Below, piece after piece: positions 21,401-32,221 of a DNA stretch of 64,000 nt. The notes beneath the pieces were generated by a model. It was given only the letters and a program-made list of their open reading frames with translations, had not been told where the DNA came from and did no database searches. Source of the DNA: Rhodeus uyekii (taxonomy: Eukaryota; Chordata; Actinopteri; Cypriniformes; Acheilognathidae); contig JAWRVZ010000492.1 of the NCBI GenBank assembly GCA_037043235.1, forward strand, positions 1-64,000, read 5' to 3'. The position numbers and the translations under genes were made by a program. Each line of letters opens with the position of its first letter. Within the stretch, counting starts at the first letter, position 1.

Positions 21401-22919
21401 TTTCCGATATTCTTTCATTTGATCATCAATAATACCATGTGGTATATCAGGTGCTGTGCATGTTATATCTGTGTGAAAAGCAAGGGAAAGAGGAATAGAT
21501 GAATTTGAATAAAGCACAGAATGTCATTGAGGAACACAGACAAACAATATTTTTAACAGAATGAACCTTTGCACGTTGGAACAGAGCCACTCCATTCACC
21601 CGTCTCTGTGCAGTTAATGTCGCTATGTCCGTCTAAAATTTTGTCAGAAGACACACACTCAAAGTGTATTGAATCATTATATTTTCCCTCTTCTGTGTTT
21701 CCAAATGCAGTTACACTCTCATCTGTGCGGATGTGTGGACATTTCACAGCTACACAATAAGATATGAAAATAAATTAAAAAAATAAAATAACCAACAAGC
21801 CAATCATTCAATAAAATATTTTAGTCACAGGTAAACATTTTAGTACACATGAGTCACTACAGTGCAGATGTTTATGACTGAGAAAAATCCAAAAGATAAA
21901 AATACATAAATTAAGAATAATGACTGAAGAAAGCGTACCCTCACACACAGGGAGAGTATTGTCCCATCCTTCTGATCTGCAGGTACGCTGATTGATTCTG
22001 CTTGTCATTTCAAAACTTTAAACACAAGTAGAAGTGGAAGGTGTGTTAAACTGAAAAGAATAGCATGGTTTTTTTTTTTTTTTTTTACAATAGAAAAGAT
22101 TATAAAAAGCATAAAGTACATTTACCCTTTATTGCAAGTATACACCACTGTTGCTCCAAAAACAAATTCTGACCCTTCAAGAAGTTTAAATTCACCGTTT
22201 GGTGTGTCGCCTGGGTTACTGCACTTTTTCTCTGCAGAAATCAAACAAGTTTTACATTATGACATTTATTTAATAACAAATAAATAATTCTATCATTGGT
22301 GATGTAGATTTGACAATTTTCTCACTTTTACATTGTCGTGCAAGAGTTGTCTTCCATTGTCCTTGTTCACACTGTAATGTATACATGCCAGTAAAACCTG
22401 TCATGCAGTTCACTTCCACCTTTTCACCATGTTTGTATGAAGGTTTCTCAACTAGTTCTATGCTTTTAAGTGTAATGTCCTCTCGAAGACAGTCTGAGAA
22501 ACACAAACAAATGTTTTGTAAAGACAAAACTGTCATGTACATTAAATGCTGAAGTACATGCACAACTGGTCAAAACTACATATACATTTATCCATTTGAC
22601 AGATGCTTTTATCCAAAGTGACTTACATTGTACACATTGACATTCTAATCAGTTTTTGCTTTCCCTGGGAATCAAACCCATGACCTAGGCGTTGCAAGCA
22701 CCACTCTACTGTTTGAGCTACAGGAAAGCTAAACACTAAAACTACAGTCAAATATTTTGGGAATAGCATATAAAATGTACACGAGTCAATACGCTATAAA
22801 TTGAAAAGACATTCAAATAAATAAAAACAAGTAAATCACTTGCCTTGACATTGGGCAAAATTGAAGTAAACTTGAAGGAAATAAAAGATGAAGCCGAGGA
22901 GTTTTAGAGGAACTCTCAT
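15401..22919 (-). CDS. FHL-2: complement factor H-like gene, ten CCP domains
   Basis: This is the most complete copy. Exons in order: signal 22844-22919; CCP1 22326-22493; CCP2 split 22126-22231 and 21939-22015; CCP3 21567-21749; CCP4 21301-21468; CCP5 18294-18488; CCP6 18031-18216; CCP7 17528-17704; CCP8 17289-17453; CCP9 17025-17198; CCP10 15981-16142; tail 15401-15414. Joined, they give 1,851 nt with no internal stop: 616 residues, a signal peptide, then ten CCP domains each with four Cys. Factor H in mammals has twenty. A DIRS element (18647-20796) sits in the CCP4-CCP5 intron but the flanking splice sites are intact. The likely role is a secreted soluble complement regulator; binding specificity cannot be read here. 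All joins are predicted from consensus sites and phase. Confidence 0.82.
15981..16142 (-). CDS. FHL-2 CCP10 exon
   Basis: CCP domain EFRCEVPRDQHVHRPEIYF to GWTPKPLCG; four Cys, 54 codons, phase 1-1; acceptor TTTCAG, donor GTATGT. Confidence 0.85.
17025..17198 (-). CDS. FHL-2 CCP9 exon
   Basis: CCP domain VGCGSPPKVGNAVIISDP to GTWEETPTCK; four Cys. The acceptor CACTTGAAG has a poor pyrimidine tract; the donor is GTAAGG. Phase 1-1. Confidence 0.82.
17289..17453 (-). CDS. FHL-2 CCP8 exon
   Basis: CCP domain EECGAFPSVYHGKLNQSKK to GTWETPVCE; four Cys; acceptor TACAG, donor A|GTGAGA; phase 1-1. It is nearly identical to FHL-1 CCP8, which suggests recent duplication or conversion. Confidence 0.87.
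17528..17704 (-). CDS. FHL-2 CCP7 exon
   Basis: CCP domain KQKSCPDLSVKNGFIHNRSS to GSWSEEPLCI; four Cys; acceptor TTTTAAAG, donor GTGAGT; phase 1-1. Confidence 0.87.
18031..18216 (-). CDS. FHL-2 CCP6 exon
   Basis: CCP domain EIKCEVPYDQNVYWRNFYI to GWTPNPLCG; four Cys; phase 1-1, 62 codons. It shares the CEVPxDQ start and TPxPLCG end with the CCP10 exons. Confidence 0.85.
18294..18488 (-). CDS. FHL-2 CCP5 exon
   Basis: CCP domain DVTCELKSQTFRVKRFKPAG to GEWDDQPDCLG; four Cys; 65 codons; acceptor TATAG, donor G|GTAAGA; phase 1-1. The DIRS element lies 158 bases upstream of its acceptor. Confidence 0.85.
19155..20460 (+). pseudogene. DIRS tyrosine recombinase, frame-broken
   Basis: Three open pieces, 19155-19658, 19634-20103 and 20269-20460, carry recombinase sequence in order. 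The first has SSAPSTRKLYAQKWKTFTSW. The second has VLEKF-type core helices. The last has HVRAHYTRSMATSK (HxxR) and GWSSPHTFISFYQLD with the likely catalytic Tyr. Frameshifts separate the pieces, so this copy is not a working enzyme. The start of piece one also retains VLEKVRQDRVRLTLIAQRWP from the linker before the recombinase. Confidence 0.75.
20512..20590. repeat. DIRS internal complementary region
   Basis: The left half (CCCATATGCGTTTGACGCAG) is the inverse of the left end at 18660-18690. The right half (GAGGGAACAAGACACTGCGT) matches the inverse of the right end near 20770-20790. Confidence 0.75.
20800..21300. other. FHL-2 intron between DIRS and CCP4
   Basis: AT-rich with short homopolymers and a TAAAA cluster near 21100. 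No gene or element was recognised. Confidence 0.5.
21301..21468 (-). CDS. FHL-2 CCP4 exon
   Basis: CCP domain DITCTAPDIPHGIIDDQMKE to GWTLNPECN; four Cys; acceptor CACAG, donor G|GTAATT; phase 1-1. In FHL-4 and FHL-5 the equivalent exon follows the signal exon directly. Confidence 0.86.
21567..21749 (-). CDS. FHL-2 CCP3 exon
   Basis: CCP domain VKCPHIRTDESVTAFGN to GEWSGSVPTCK; four Cys; acceptor TGTAG, donor G|GTTCAT (weak); phase 1-1. It is the only copy of this exon in the window. Confidence 0.82.
21939..22015 (-). CDS. FHL-2 CCP2 exon, second half
   Basis: It carries EMTSRINQRTCRSEGWDN to PVCEG: the last two Cys and the Trp of CCP2. Phase 2 in (after GG|), phase 1 out. Acceptor TTTAAAG, donor GTACGC. 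Confidence 0.78.
22126..22231 (-). CDS. FHL-2 CCP2 exon, first half
   Basis: It carries EKKCSNPGDTPNGEFKLLE to VVYTCNKG with the first two Cys. Acceptor TGCAG, donor GG|GTAAAT, phase 2. Splitting one CCP over two exons is known in factor H and other complement genes. Confidence 0.82.
22326..22493 (-). CDS. FHL-2 CCP1 exon
   Basis: CCP domain DCLREDITLKSIELVEKPSY to ARQCK; four Cys, Trp in GQWK; acceptor CTCAG, donor A|GTGAGA; phase 1-1. It is the only intact CCP1 in the window. Confidence 0.86.
22588..22732 (-). mobile_element. tRNA-derived SINE in FHL-2 intron 1
   Basis: Same insertion as 8668-8812: tRNA-like head with B box GGGTTTGATTCCC and tail AAGTCACTTTGGATAAAAGC, read on the minus strand. 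Confidence 0.7.
22844..22919 (-). CDS. FHL-2 signal-peptide exon
   Basis: Begins MRVPLKLLGF, then a hydrophobic run, and ends NFAQCQ: 25 codons plus one base, two codons longer than the other copies. Donor AG|GCAAGT (GC type). Confidence 0.85.
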
Positions 22920-24245
22920 TTTGAACTCAATTCACAAGTATCTGTTTTTTGGTCCGTCTCTGATACTCTTGCCTGCTTGGTAAATGATTAACTTGTTGAT
23001 CCCCAAGTCAAAAAGAATTTTTTCTTACACCAGACCACTCTGTGCAAAAGCAATATTTGCTGGAAATGATTTGGAAAAAAAATGCTATCTGAAGTAACAA
23101 TTTGAATTTGTCATTTAGACACACCAAAAGAAAAGTTTCTTTAGAGAGTCACTTTTATTTAACACGTAAACAGGAAGCAAAGGGCCTGTTCCAAAATAAT
23201 GTTCTCTGAATTCTCTATATTAATTCTGGTAATGTTTTTCACTGGTCCATGTTCTTCTTGAATGAAATCATATAGTGCATTATGTGTTGAATGAATCTGT
23301 CCCATAGAGCGTCAGAAATGAGTGAGATTGAAGAAGATTCACAACACTTTAATCTTTAAACATTGCAAATGTACAGTAATTTGCAAAATGAATCTGTAAC
23401 TGCCATTACAAAGAACTGAGCAATTTATCAAAAAAAAAAAAAGTGTGCGGAGCGATAGTCCTGTCGTCCAGTGGGGGTACCAATTGATCCGCGGACCAGT
23501 ACCATTTGATCTACCCGGGTTTGGGGACCACTGAACTAGAGGATCTTACATGCTGAACTTTTCATAAAACATGTCTTTAACTTTATGCGCAAATGTTTGT
23601 CATGAGAAAACAGATTCTTGGCACACAATGAATGTGTTCATGCAATGCGACTATTGTCTTCTTGTGCTGTAGAAAGGGTCCAAACAGTGTTATAATATTA
23701 ATTTGACCACATGTACCACATGTGACATTTACATTTATGATTGATTTCATTTTCTTAAAAAAATAGACCATGATTTCTGGTGTATTGAAGGAGAAAATAA
23801 AACCTTGCAATACGATGAACACCACACCATGACTGCTGTATAGGGTTAACACAGATTTTAATTCTCTGCCATGAAGTTTTAAACTCGATGTCGACTAGAT
23901 AATCATGTGATTTTGGCACTAACAACAGCTGCCTTGTAAAAGACCTTCAGACTGTTTTTACTGACTGGACTTGCTTTTTTCCTGACTTTATAAAATCCAA
24001 AAGATTTACTAGCATTGATTCCTTTCTGTTCCTTCTGAAGTTTCGAAATACCAATAGATTCACTATTAGTAAAGACTTGCTGCACAGGCAATTCATACGA
24101 GACACACAGCCAATCACTCACTCACTAATGCATTCCAGTAAATGTGAACTTACTGTGCTTCTGTATCTGATTTAGAACAAGCACACCATTGTAAAAAAAA
24201 TGTAACGACCCACTGACAAAGTAACTGATAAGAATTAGCCGATAT
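22920..24245. promoter_or_regulatory. FHL-2 upstream region
   Basis: Homologous to 8991-10330 upstream of FHL-1. No canonical TATA box was found. At 23469-23533 it is interrupted by a hAT-type remnant. Confidence 0.4.
23469..23533. mobile_element. hAT-type remnant upstream of FHL-2
   Basis: Read in reverse it starts CAGTGGTCCCCAAACCC and contains GGTCCGCGGATC, like the ends of Charlie-type hAT elements. Its outer end abuts AACTAGAGGATC, the position where another hAT sits in FHL-4. Confidence 0.5.
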
Positions 24246-24419
24246 GTCGGAGCAATAGTTTTGTGGACTGTGTTCTGTCAAATGGTGCACACGATAATCT
24301 GAGTTTGAATCTTGACTCGAGGTTCAAGCTTTTCAAACCAACATCAGAGTTTGTAAACAAATTGTGGCATGTTGCAAAGCATTCCCTTTACTTCTGTTTT
24401 TATCAATTATGCCATCAGC

Positions 24420-25800
24420 AATTAGTCAATGCCCAATGATACATGCAGGAGACAGACGTGCCTATATCTTCACCAAAATCCATATTATGTCCAGAAACGC
24501 TGGTCTTTGACCAGGAAACAAAACAAAGGCATTCAGCCTCAGCCTCAGGTGTTTCATGTGGGACACATGTCGCTTCATCTTGATATTGAACCGCTGTGTG
24601 CTCTGATTGAGCTAAAATTGGCCAGCTGTCAATATAATTTAGTATGGTGCTGCCCCTGGAGTTGTGGAGCGAACGCTGCACTTTGTGAAAGTGTGGTCGA
24701 AAGGGAGGACCTAATACTGGTACACTTCACCCCCAAAAGCTGGTTCTATGGAAATGGTTAGCATACGGTATACGGCATCCAATTCCCCTTAGCGCCCTCA
24801 GGGGTCGTTCTTTCAACCCTGGCACATTGTGTGCACCTTGGTCATGCGGGGGGTGGGGTACAGGTGACAATGCCCAGCAGCCCCAGATCCCTGGGAGTGG
24901 TGAGGGAGTAACTTTGAAACACAGTTTCTGAACTATTTCAGAGTTAGCCCCCTAATGCCAATCTCTTAATGGTTAGATGGGTGCCATCAAGGCTTTCAGG
25001 GACAATACCCACAAAGGGGAGCGATAGCTTGCAGTGTCTCAAGAACCCTGGGCATCGTCCCCTAATATTGTTTCTGAAGCCCCAGAATATTCTAAATAAT
25101 TGGAAGTTTGGGGACTAAGCACATAGAAGAAACATAGTCCTCAGTGTGGACAGTCGGGAAAGAGTAGTACGCCTCGAAAGGGAGGATGTACTTGAAATTG
25201 TTTCAAAAGAAAAAATATATGTGGAGAGATGCTGAGTTCAGTCAGATTGATTGTTTTAAATTTTCCTCATTAACACTTTCCCTGACAAACAATTTTCTGG
25301 GTAATCTGTTTTCACTGTTAAATGGTAGGAGGCGCTATTAAGCATCTTCTGAAAGAGTAGAGAATATCCTGATCAAAACACGTGAATAAGACGCAGATAA
25401 AAGCGACACCAAATGTAAGAATATGCATGTGAAATAATGAAAATTCCAGCATTAAACAGCATCAAAAGTTCCTAATGTAACTGAATTAAATGTTGACCCA
25501 GAACTACAGAGGTACAGAGATATAGGACTGTACAGCTTTGAGGGTGTTGATGGACTTGATCTGAATCCTGTCTGGATGCAGACTTTTTTTATGAGAGAAG
25601 AGAACTATAGCACAAAGGCAGTAAAACACTAATTTGAGAGAGACGAGTGAGACGAACCCTGTCCTGGCGAACTGTCTCCAGAACTTCCAGGAGTAGACTG
25701 ACAGGGCAAAAAGCATAGAGACGTTGCCTCGGCCACATCTGAACCATACCATCTATATTCAAATGCTAGAGAGTAATTCTGAATATATTCTGAACCTCTC
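24420..25800 (-). mobile_element. Degraded DIRS-type element
   Basis: Around 24420-24690 the minus strand reads SWPILAQSEHTAVQYQDE, then SWSKTSVSG and NMDFGED, like the reverse transcriptase of DIRS elements. At 25645-25685 it reads like the linker LEKVRQDRVRL seen at 19310. Frames are broken and no terminal repeats were found. The stretch 24760-25600 has no other recognised content. Confidence 0.5.
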
Positions 25801-26302
25801 ACTGAGAGAAAGAACATGTTTGCAGTATGTTTTGGGGAATGTTAGTGCCTACACCAGTGGCCTTGTTATTAACCATGTGATCGAAGAATGACTTTGTCCA
25901 TGAATGGATATTTTCTAAGTTTATCTATTTTTTTAGACAATAACAATCCTTTAACCTTTTATCAGCCTCTGCTGATGAAACTACACACAAAAAAATATTG
26001 GTTCTTCAGCGGTTCTTTGGGTTGGTTTAGGTGCTGTATATCACCACTGCCATACAAATAAGCCCCTGTATAGTTCTTTAAAGGTTCTCTGACTCTCTTT
26101 GTTTAGTTGAGGAAAGGATTAAAAATTATTTTAAAATACACCACAATTTTTTTTTTTTCGTATTACAGGTTTTCCAAAATCAAACTTTGTTTGAATTTCG
26201 AAGTTTTCAGAAGCTGTGCCCTGACAAACATCCCCTTGAGCTTGTGCTTGCTGAGGACCCACCTATTAAAGAAAGTATTAACCTGTTTTGCGTGCAGGGC
26301 TT

Positions 26303-27165
26303 TGTTACGTCCCTAGGGACGTAAGAGTTTTTGGTTATTTTCTTTCTGTTGTAGTGTCTGTGCCTTTTACTGACAGGTCGCGTGCTGATAGGCTGTCTGA
26401 ACTGTCCATCACATCAGATGTCCATGATTGGCTGTGCTACCTGGAAGGTGTGTTCTCATCAGCTCCAACGACTAACACCTGTGGAACACCCTTCATAAGG
26501 AGCGGACTGCTGCACCGGAAGGAGAGGGGAAAGAGAATGCTTGTGTTGTTTTGGTTGGCTACTGCTTTTGTTTAACTTCTTGTTTTGTTATCGGGAGAAT
26601 TCCAACATTTGTCATGTTGATCATCTTTTGGTTCTCCCCTCTTGTTGAGAAATTGTGAGTGACTGCTAGTCCCTTGAAATGCTTATCTCAGTCAAGTTGG
26701 GTGGAGACAAAAGGTACTAGGTAAGATGTCACGTGACTTACACCTGCACACGTAGGAATGTTATCTGTTAAAAACACTAGGTAAGAGGATTTGTGCCATA
26801 TTTTGTACTTTTTTGTTTTGTTAGAAAGTGTAGGGAAGTTTAGGGCGTCTTGGATGCTGAAGACTTTTTCTTTACTTTCTTTTCTTTAGTTTAGGATTAG
26901 TTGATAATGGTTTAGTAAGATTCTTTTGATTATATTACTTTAGTTTGTTTGGCACAATCCAGGGTTTCTTTTGTTCTATCTTTGTTGATTATTTTTCTTA
27001 TATTCATTATTGGGTTACTTTTTCTTTTGTGGTTTTGGGTGATATATTTATTAAATGGTGATTTCATTTTCATTATTTGACTGGTCTGTTTATTCTCAAG
27101 TCACACACAGTGGTCTTAATAAAGACAAGCACTTGGATCCCTGTCTGTGCGTGACCGGTGTTACA
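26303..27165 (+). mobile_element. Probable solo LTR (863 bp)
   Basis: Starts TGTTACGTCCC and ends GGTGTTACA; AATAAA lies at about 27117. No target duplication is visible (GGCTT before, AAAGG after), so boundaries are tentative. Confidence 0.5.
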
Positions 27166-27346
27166 AAAGGATGCGGCTAATAAAATAAAATTGTCCAACC
27201 TCAGCACATAGGAAACTCTTAGTTCCTATATTTCACTGGCCAAAATGGTAAGGACAGTAGTGTGTCAATTGCCTCATTTAATTGAATGATTTATGACTAT
27301 TTTAATAAATGTCTTTTCTACTTTGCCTTCATCTTAACATTAGTAA

Positions 27347-27446
27347 TGTTGATGTGGACCAAATTCTCACTCAGCTCTCTGAATTGCCACCATATTTCGT
27401 GGAGGAGAAATTAAGGGACTGTGAAGATGGCAGACTTGAAAAAAGG
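27347..27446 (+). CDS. Exon-like open segment, unknown gene
   Basis: Acceptor-like ACATTAG is followed by 100 open bases and donor-like AAAAAG|GTAATT. It reads DVDQILTQLSELPPYFVEEK then LRDCEDGRL. I do not recognise it. It may be part of a transposase gene inside the surrounding insert, or chance. Confidence 0.3.
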
Positions 27447-28744
27447 TAATTAAATCTCCCAAGCCCCACTTATTGACACGATAAACAATCTGCCTGAGAT
27501 TATACCTGTCCTCTTTTCTTTCATATATCTGTCTTACACAGTAATGAATGTTTAAAAAATAAAAAGTATTGGGTAAAAGTATTCATCATGTTGTGTTAAC
27601 CCAATGATGTTATTTAGTTGAAAGGCCTACAGTTGGAAGCAGCTTTTCTGTAGGTAAAGGTACAGTAGTTAAAATAAATCTAAATGAGAAGATGATTAAT
27701 GTTATCCCCTCTCCCCCAGGGCCGAGCTCGGACCAGCTCGTCTGACATCCCACACCACAGATGTGCTTAAAGGCTGCAGGGGATCCCGTACAGTATGACA
27801 ACATTGTGCTCACATGATGGCCAGTTAATCACAGAGGAGAGTGAGGACATCTCAATGGCACAATCCTCCTGTTTGTATATTTTGAGTTTGGAATCCAGTT
27901 TCCTAAAAGACTGAAAAAGACACTGGCTTTTTTGGAGCATGTCGTTTTGAAATTGGAAGGATGCAGTCTGACTTCCTGTCACTGTAAGAAAGTGTGTTCA
28001 ACTCAATCTGTGAGTAGACTTTAGGAGTCAACATTCTCTCTTTCTTGGCCTGTTCTTATACATATTTCAAGCTTGTCGCATTATCGTGGACGTGAATGAA
28101 AGGAGTATATTGTGATGTTGTATGCATATTCCTTACTTGTCAGGACTGATTTTATTTACTGCTGAAATAAATAAAAGGTTTTGAAAGTGTAATGGGTTTT
28201 GTTTCTCATTTGATTCTTTTAAGTAAAAGTATAATTTAGAAGCATATTAGAATCTGGCATAATAATGGGCCGTACTGGCTCAAAAATAAAAATATGGCAC
28301 CTTTAATCATTCTATATAGCACCATTTAACAAAGGTGTTGTATAGCACTTAAAATGGTTCCCCTATGATGATGAGCCAAACCACTTTTTAGTGCTATTTT
28401 GTCAATGGGCTAAACTCAAAATAATTAAAACTTATCAGGAAAATATTTATTTTGAATTAAATTTTTGTTGTAATAAAAACAAACATTTGTACAAAATATT
28501 TTCAGTTCAAAATTCTTTATTTTTTAAATTCTAAACCATTTTAAATCAGCATTTTACTGTGACTATTAATTACTGGCTCCTCAACCAAAGTTTGAAACCC
28601 AAATTACAGAGTTACAGTAATAAAATTACAACACCTATGAATTTGCGTGCTTTGAATATGGTGATTTATTAGAGGCAAAATTCTATTCAGCTCAAAGTTA
28701 GAGAAAATACATCTATTTACATAAAATAAGAGGAAATAATTGAA

Positions 28745-28907
28745 TTTAAAAAGACAGGAGAGTAATGTTTTGAATGTTAGGTTATGAAGCAATGTTAACA
28801 CAGTTTCATTTTAATATAACATGCAAGTAGACTGAAGCATCGTGCGTGCGTGGCTCTTGCAGCAACTTCTCTGTCCATCTTCATTCACATCTGTGGGATC
28901 ATCAGAT
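28745..28907 (-). other. FHL-3 last-exon block
   Basis: It matches the 3' UTR exons of FHL-1 and FHL-2 but lacks the AATAAA-encoding TTTATT (GGTTATGAAGC instead of GGTTTATTCTGAAGC). The polyadenylation signal appears to be lost. Confidence 0.5.
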
Positions 28908-29646
28908 CTTAATGAGGTTACTTGTCTACTAATAATCATTACAGATCTTTATTCCATTCTAATTTTGCACTTCAAAATACAAATATATTATTGTAATTCA
29001 AAAGTGGTAAGTAACAATCAAAATGTTTAATAGTTTTTACCTCAGTGTTTTACTCCAGCTTTTTTTTCAGCTTATGTGTTCTGGATCAAAAGAGAAGAAA
29101 TTAAAAAAAAATTAATTTTCAATAATAACATAAACTAAACGTTAAGCTAAAACTATTGTTATAAAACATCTCAGTTAAATCAGTGAGGATGCATTAAATT
29201 GATCAAAAGTGACAGTAAAGATATTTCTAATCCTACAAAAGTTTTTTCTTTATAAATAAACATTGTTCTTTTGAACTTTTTTTTTTCAGTTTAGCTGTAA
29301 CTGACATGAACTAAAACCTCAACAAAAGACATCTATAATATTAAATGAATTATTATCAGGATGATAAAGATTAGTCTACATCATCTGCAGGCAAATCTGA
29401 TGACCTCAAATAATTCACATAGAAATGAAAATACACAAACTCATAAAAACGTAGAAATAGTGACATATACAATATGTTATAATGTAATGACTGTATGTAC
29501 AATCTGGCCAACATTTCACAAATCATGACACAATTTTTGCTTTGCTATGAGGAAATAGTCTCAAAATGTTTCAGAATTCAGTAATTAGAATTAATGTTAT
29601 ATGTTAAATAATTTGCACAAACTGTAACATTAATATCAGCACATAC

Positions 29647-29809
29647 CAACACAGTGGTTTTGGTGTCCATCCGTCTCGTGTGCATGTGGCTTCCCCTTGA
29701 GATCCAGACCAGCAATAGTATTCTCTTCTTGCTCCCAATTTCATATCTCCAATGAAGTAAAGATATGGTCTGTGCACATGCTGGTCACGTGGAACTTCAC
29801 ATCTAAATT
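29647..29809 (-). CDS. FHL-3 CCP10b exon
   Basis: Open CCP domain EFRCEVPRDQHVHRPYLYF to GWTPKPLC; four Cys; ends TG|GTATGT in phase 2, as in FHL-1. Confidence 0.75.
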
Positions 29810-29953
29810 CTGAAACACAATTCACATCATTTCAATAACATACAATAACTTTAGCACTAAATGCAGAAATGTTTCTTTATAATGCACTCAAAAAAGAAAA
29901 GAAAAAAGCAGAAAAGTCGTTCTTCATGATTTACCCATTTAAGTTAATAATAA

Positions 29954-30413
29954 TGTAACAAGGAGTCAGCCGATTGAGAACCCATCTGCAGCTTTATATC
30001 AATGGATAACCAGAGTACAGATAAGTGGCAAAACAGAATCGTGAACAGAGACAGGCTTGGGTCGAGGCAGGCGGCAAGCATACACAAATCCAGATAAACA
30101 GGCAAGGTCAGGGCAGGCAGCAAAAAGGTCAAAGTAGTGATAAACAGTCCAAGATCAGAAACAGAATCGCAATCCAGGAATAAACACTCAGAGATGATCA
30201 CCATGGCAAATCAAAACTTTGCACTGGTGGTGTGTGTGTGTGTGTGTGTGTGTGGTGTGTTAATATAGTGTATGTGATGAGATGCAGGTGTGTACGTAAT
30301 CAGTCTAAGGTATGAGTGTCAGTGGGAATTGTAGTCCAAATGAGAGTCAATATTCTGGTGAGGGCTCCCTCTGCTGATCCGGAAGAAACGGAGAGGGAGC
30401 CTCACCTGTAACA
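29954..30413 (-). mobile_element. Solo LTR (460 bp) with 5-bp target duplication
   Basis: On the minus strand it runs TGTTACAGG to CTTGTTACA. AATAA flanks both sides (29949-29953, 30414-30418). FHL-2 carries the empty site GTTAATAATAATATTCC near 16250. A GT microsatellite (30229-30253) lies inside. Confidence 0.85.
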
Positions 30414-31159
30414 AATAATATTCCATCAAATTAAGTCAAATTCCTTACATATTATTCATATTATTATTTATTATTAACATAATAAAAAAGTAGAAAAAAA
30501 ACATCTTATATACATTTTAAAAATGTAAATGTTTTAAATCAAAATGATACAATTTTAAATGGTCCATTCCCGTGCTCCGTTAAGATTTACAATATCTTTT
30601 TTTTATTAAGCTCTATTTTTTTTATTATCCTAATTTAAAATTCTTCATTCATGGTAAAAAGTTGCACTCCAATAAGACGATGAATCATTTTTCTTCAGGC
30701 GCACAGAGAAAAACAATGAGTTGAAAACATTCAGGAGGGTTGTTGGCCACACAATGAATCCAATAAACACTGAAGAACTCATTCATTAAGCCAATTGACA
30801 TAAACAACACAAAATGTTGTACATTTATCTCTTTTTTGCCATTTAAATCAATCAATAGATTATCTTGCAGTTTCACTTGTTCTTGAGCTTTTGATAATTA
30901 AATTCAGCTGATTGACCTGAACTTATTTTATTTAGAAAATCGTCAATGTCTGTTGGAAAGTGAGCACTGAAGAGAGGAATGTGCTGAAAGTAGAAATGAA
31001 AATACATGAACACATACAAATGTAGAAATAGAAATAGTTTGTAAAATCTCCCTGAAACTGTCACAGATCAGGACATGATTTTTGCTTTATTTTCATTAAT
31101 TACAATTCACATTTTGTTAAATAATTTCCCCAAACTGTAACATTAATATCAGCACATAC

Positions 31160-31330
31160 CACACAGTGGATTTGGTGTCCATTCGTCTCGTGTGCATGTG
31201 GCCACTTCTGCCATTTTATGATATCTAGACAAGCAACTGTAATTTGTTTTTTCTCCCAATTTCATATCTCCTTTGAAGTAAGAATCTGGTCTGGACACAT
31301 TCTGGTCACGTGGAACTTCACATCTAAATT
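31160..31330 (-). CDS. FHL-3 CCP10a exon
   Basis: Open CCP domain EFRCEVPRDQNVSRPDSYF to EWTPNPLCG; four Cys; phase 1-1. The usual Gly before the Trp is Glu here (DEWTP). Confidence 0.75.
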
Positions 31331-32221
31331 CTGAAATATTTTCAATTTTTCTTTTTAATAACACAATAAGTTCAGCACCAAATAAAGAAGTTTTTTTCTC
31401 TAATCAACTGAAAAAAATATGTTAAGGCTTTTTTTCAAGATTTACACATTTCCATTATTAGTAAAATTCCATCTAATTAAATTGAATAAGCCTTACATAT
31501 TCATAGTATAAATTAAGAATTTTAAATGATTAAATAAGTAGAGCTCAATAAAAACATCTTGTATAAATTTTAAAAATTTAAATGTACCAATGCAAAATAA
31601 CCATTTTAAACGGTCCAGGGGGTAAGGCTAAGCTAAGCTATATAGGCTAAGCCTATTACTTAACATATATTTTATTATACATTGAATACGTGTACAATTA
31701 TTTGTGTAAATATTTATTCGTATTACTATTAGCCTAATTCTTATAATTATTTATTATATAATATATATTTACAATATTAATATTAATTAATATAATTTAA
31801 TTAATTAATTAATATCAAGATTTATAACAATGAGCTTTATATGTTGATACAACGTGGAAATGCTGCCAGACTTTTTTTTTCTGGTTCATTTCTCAAAATT
31901 CAAAAGAGCTTATCTTCTGTTTCGTGTCAGTTCACTGCCGTTTTACCGAAGTGCAAACCAATTACCAACAAACCAATTACTAATAATTATTTTAATTATA
32001 ATTCTATTGTCCCTATAGTTCAGAAATGTATGATTGAGAGAAATCCAAAAGATCAAAAGACATACCGTATTTTTCGCCGCATAAGACTTTATCTTCCCCA
32101 AAACTGGGGGGGAAAAGTTGGTGCGTCCTATCCGACGAATATAAAGAATCTGCGGAGCCCGCCACGGCCGTAGCTGTGGTGATGACGAGTGGGGGGAAAT
32201 TGTGGACTTTACAGTGATGAC

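Larger units (their letters stand above)
25985..28400. mobile_element. Unclassified repeat region inserted in the FHL-3 3' flank
   Basis: The flank homology shared with FHL-2 and FHL-4 stops near 25985 (CTGCTGATGAAACTA) and resumes near 28403 (TGTCAATGGGCTAAACTC). The insert's ends share partly inverted motifs (GGTTCTTTGGGTTGG near 26018; AAACCACTTTTTAGTGC near 28379). It holds a solo LTR and an exon-like island. Its class is unknown. Confidence 0.4.

Noticed and set aside
26288..26575. 95-codon plus-strand frame
   Set aside because: It falls inside the probable solo LTR. Part of its sequence recurs non-coding in the elements near 40140 and 46060.
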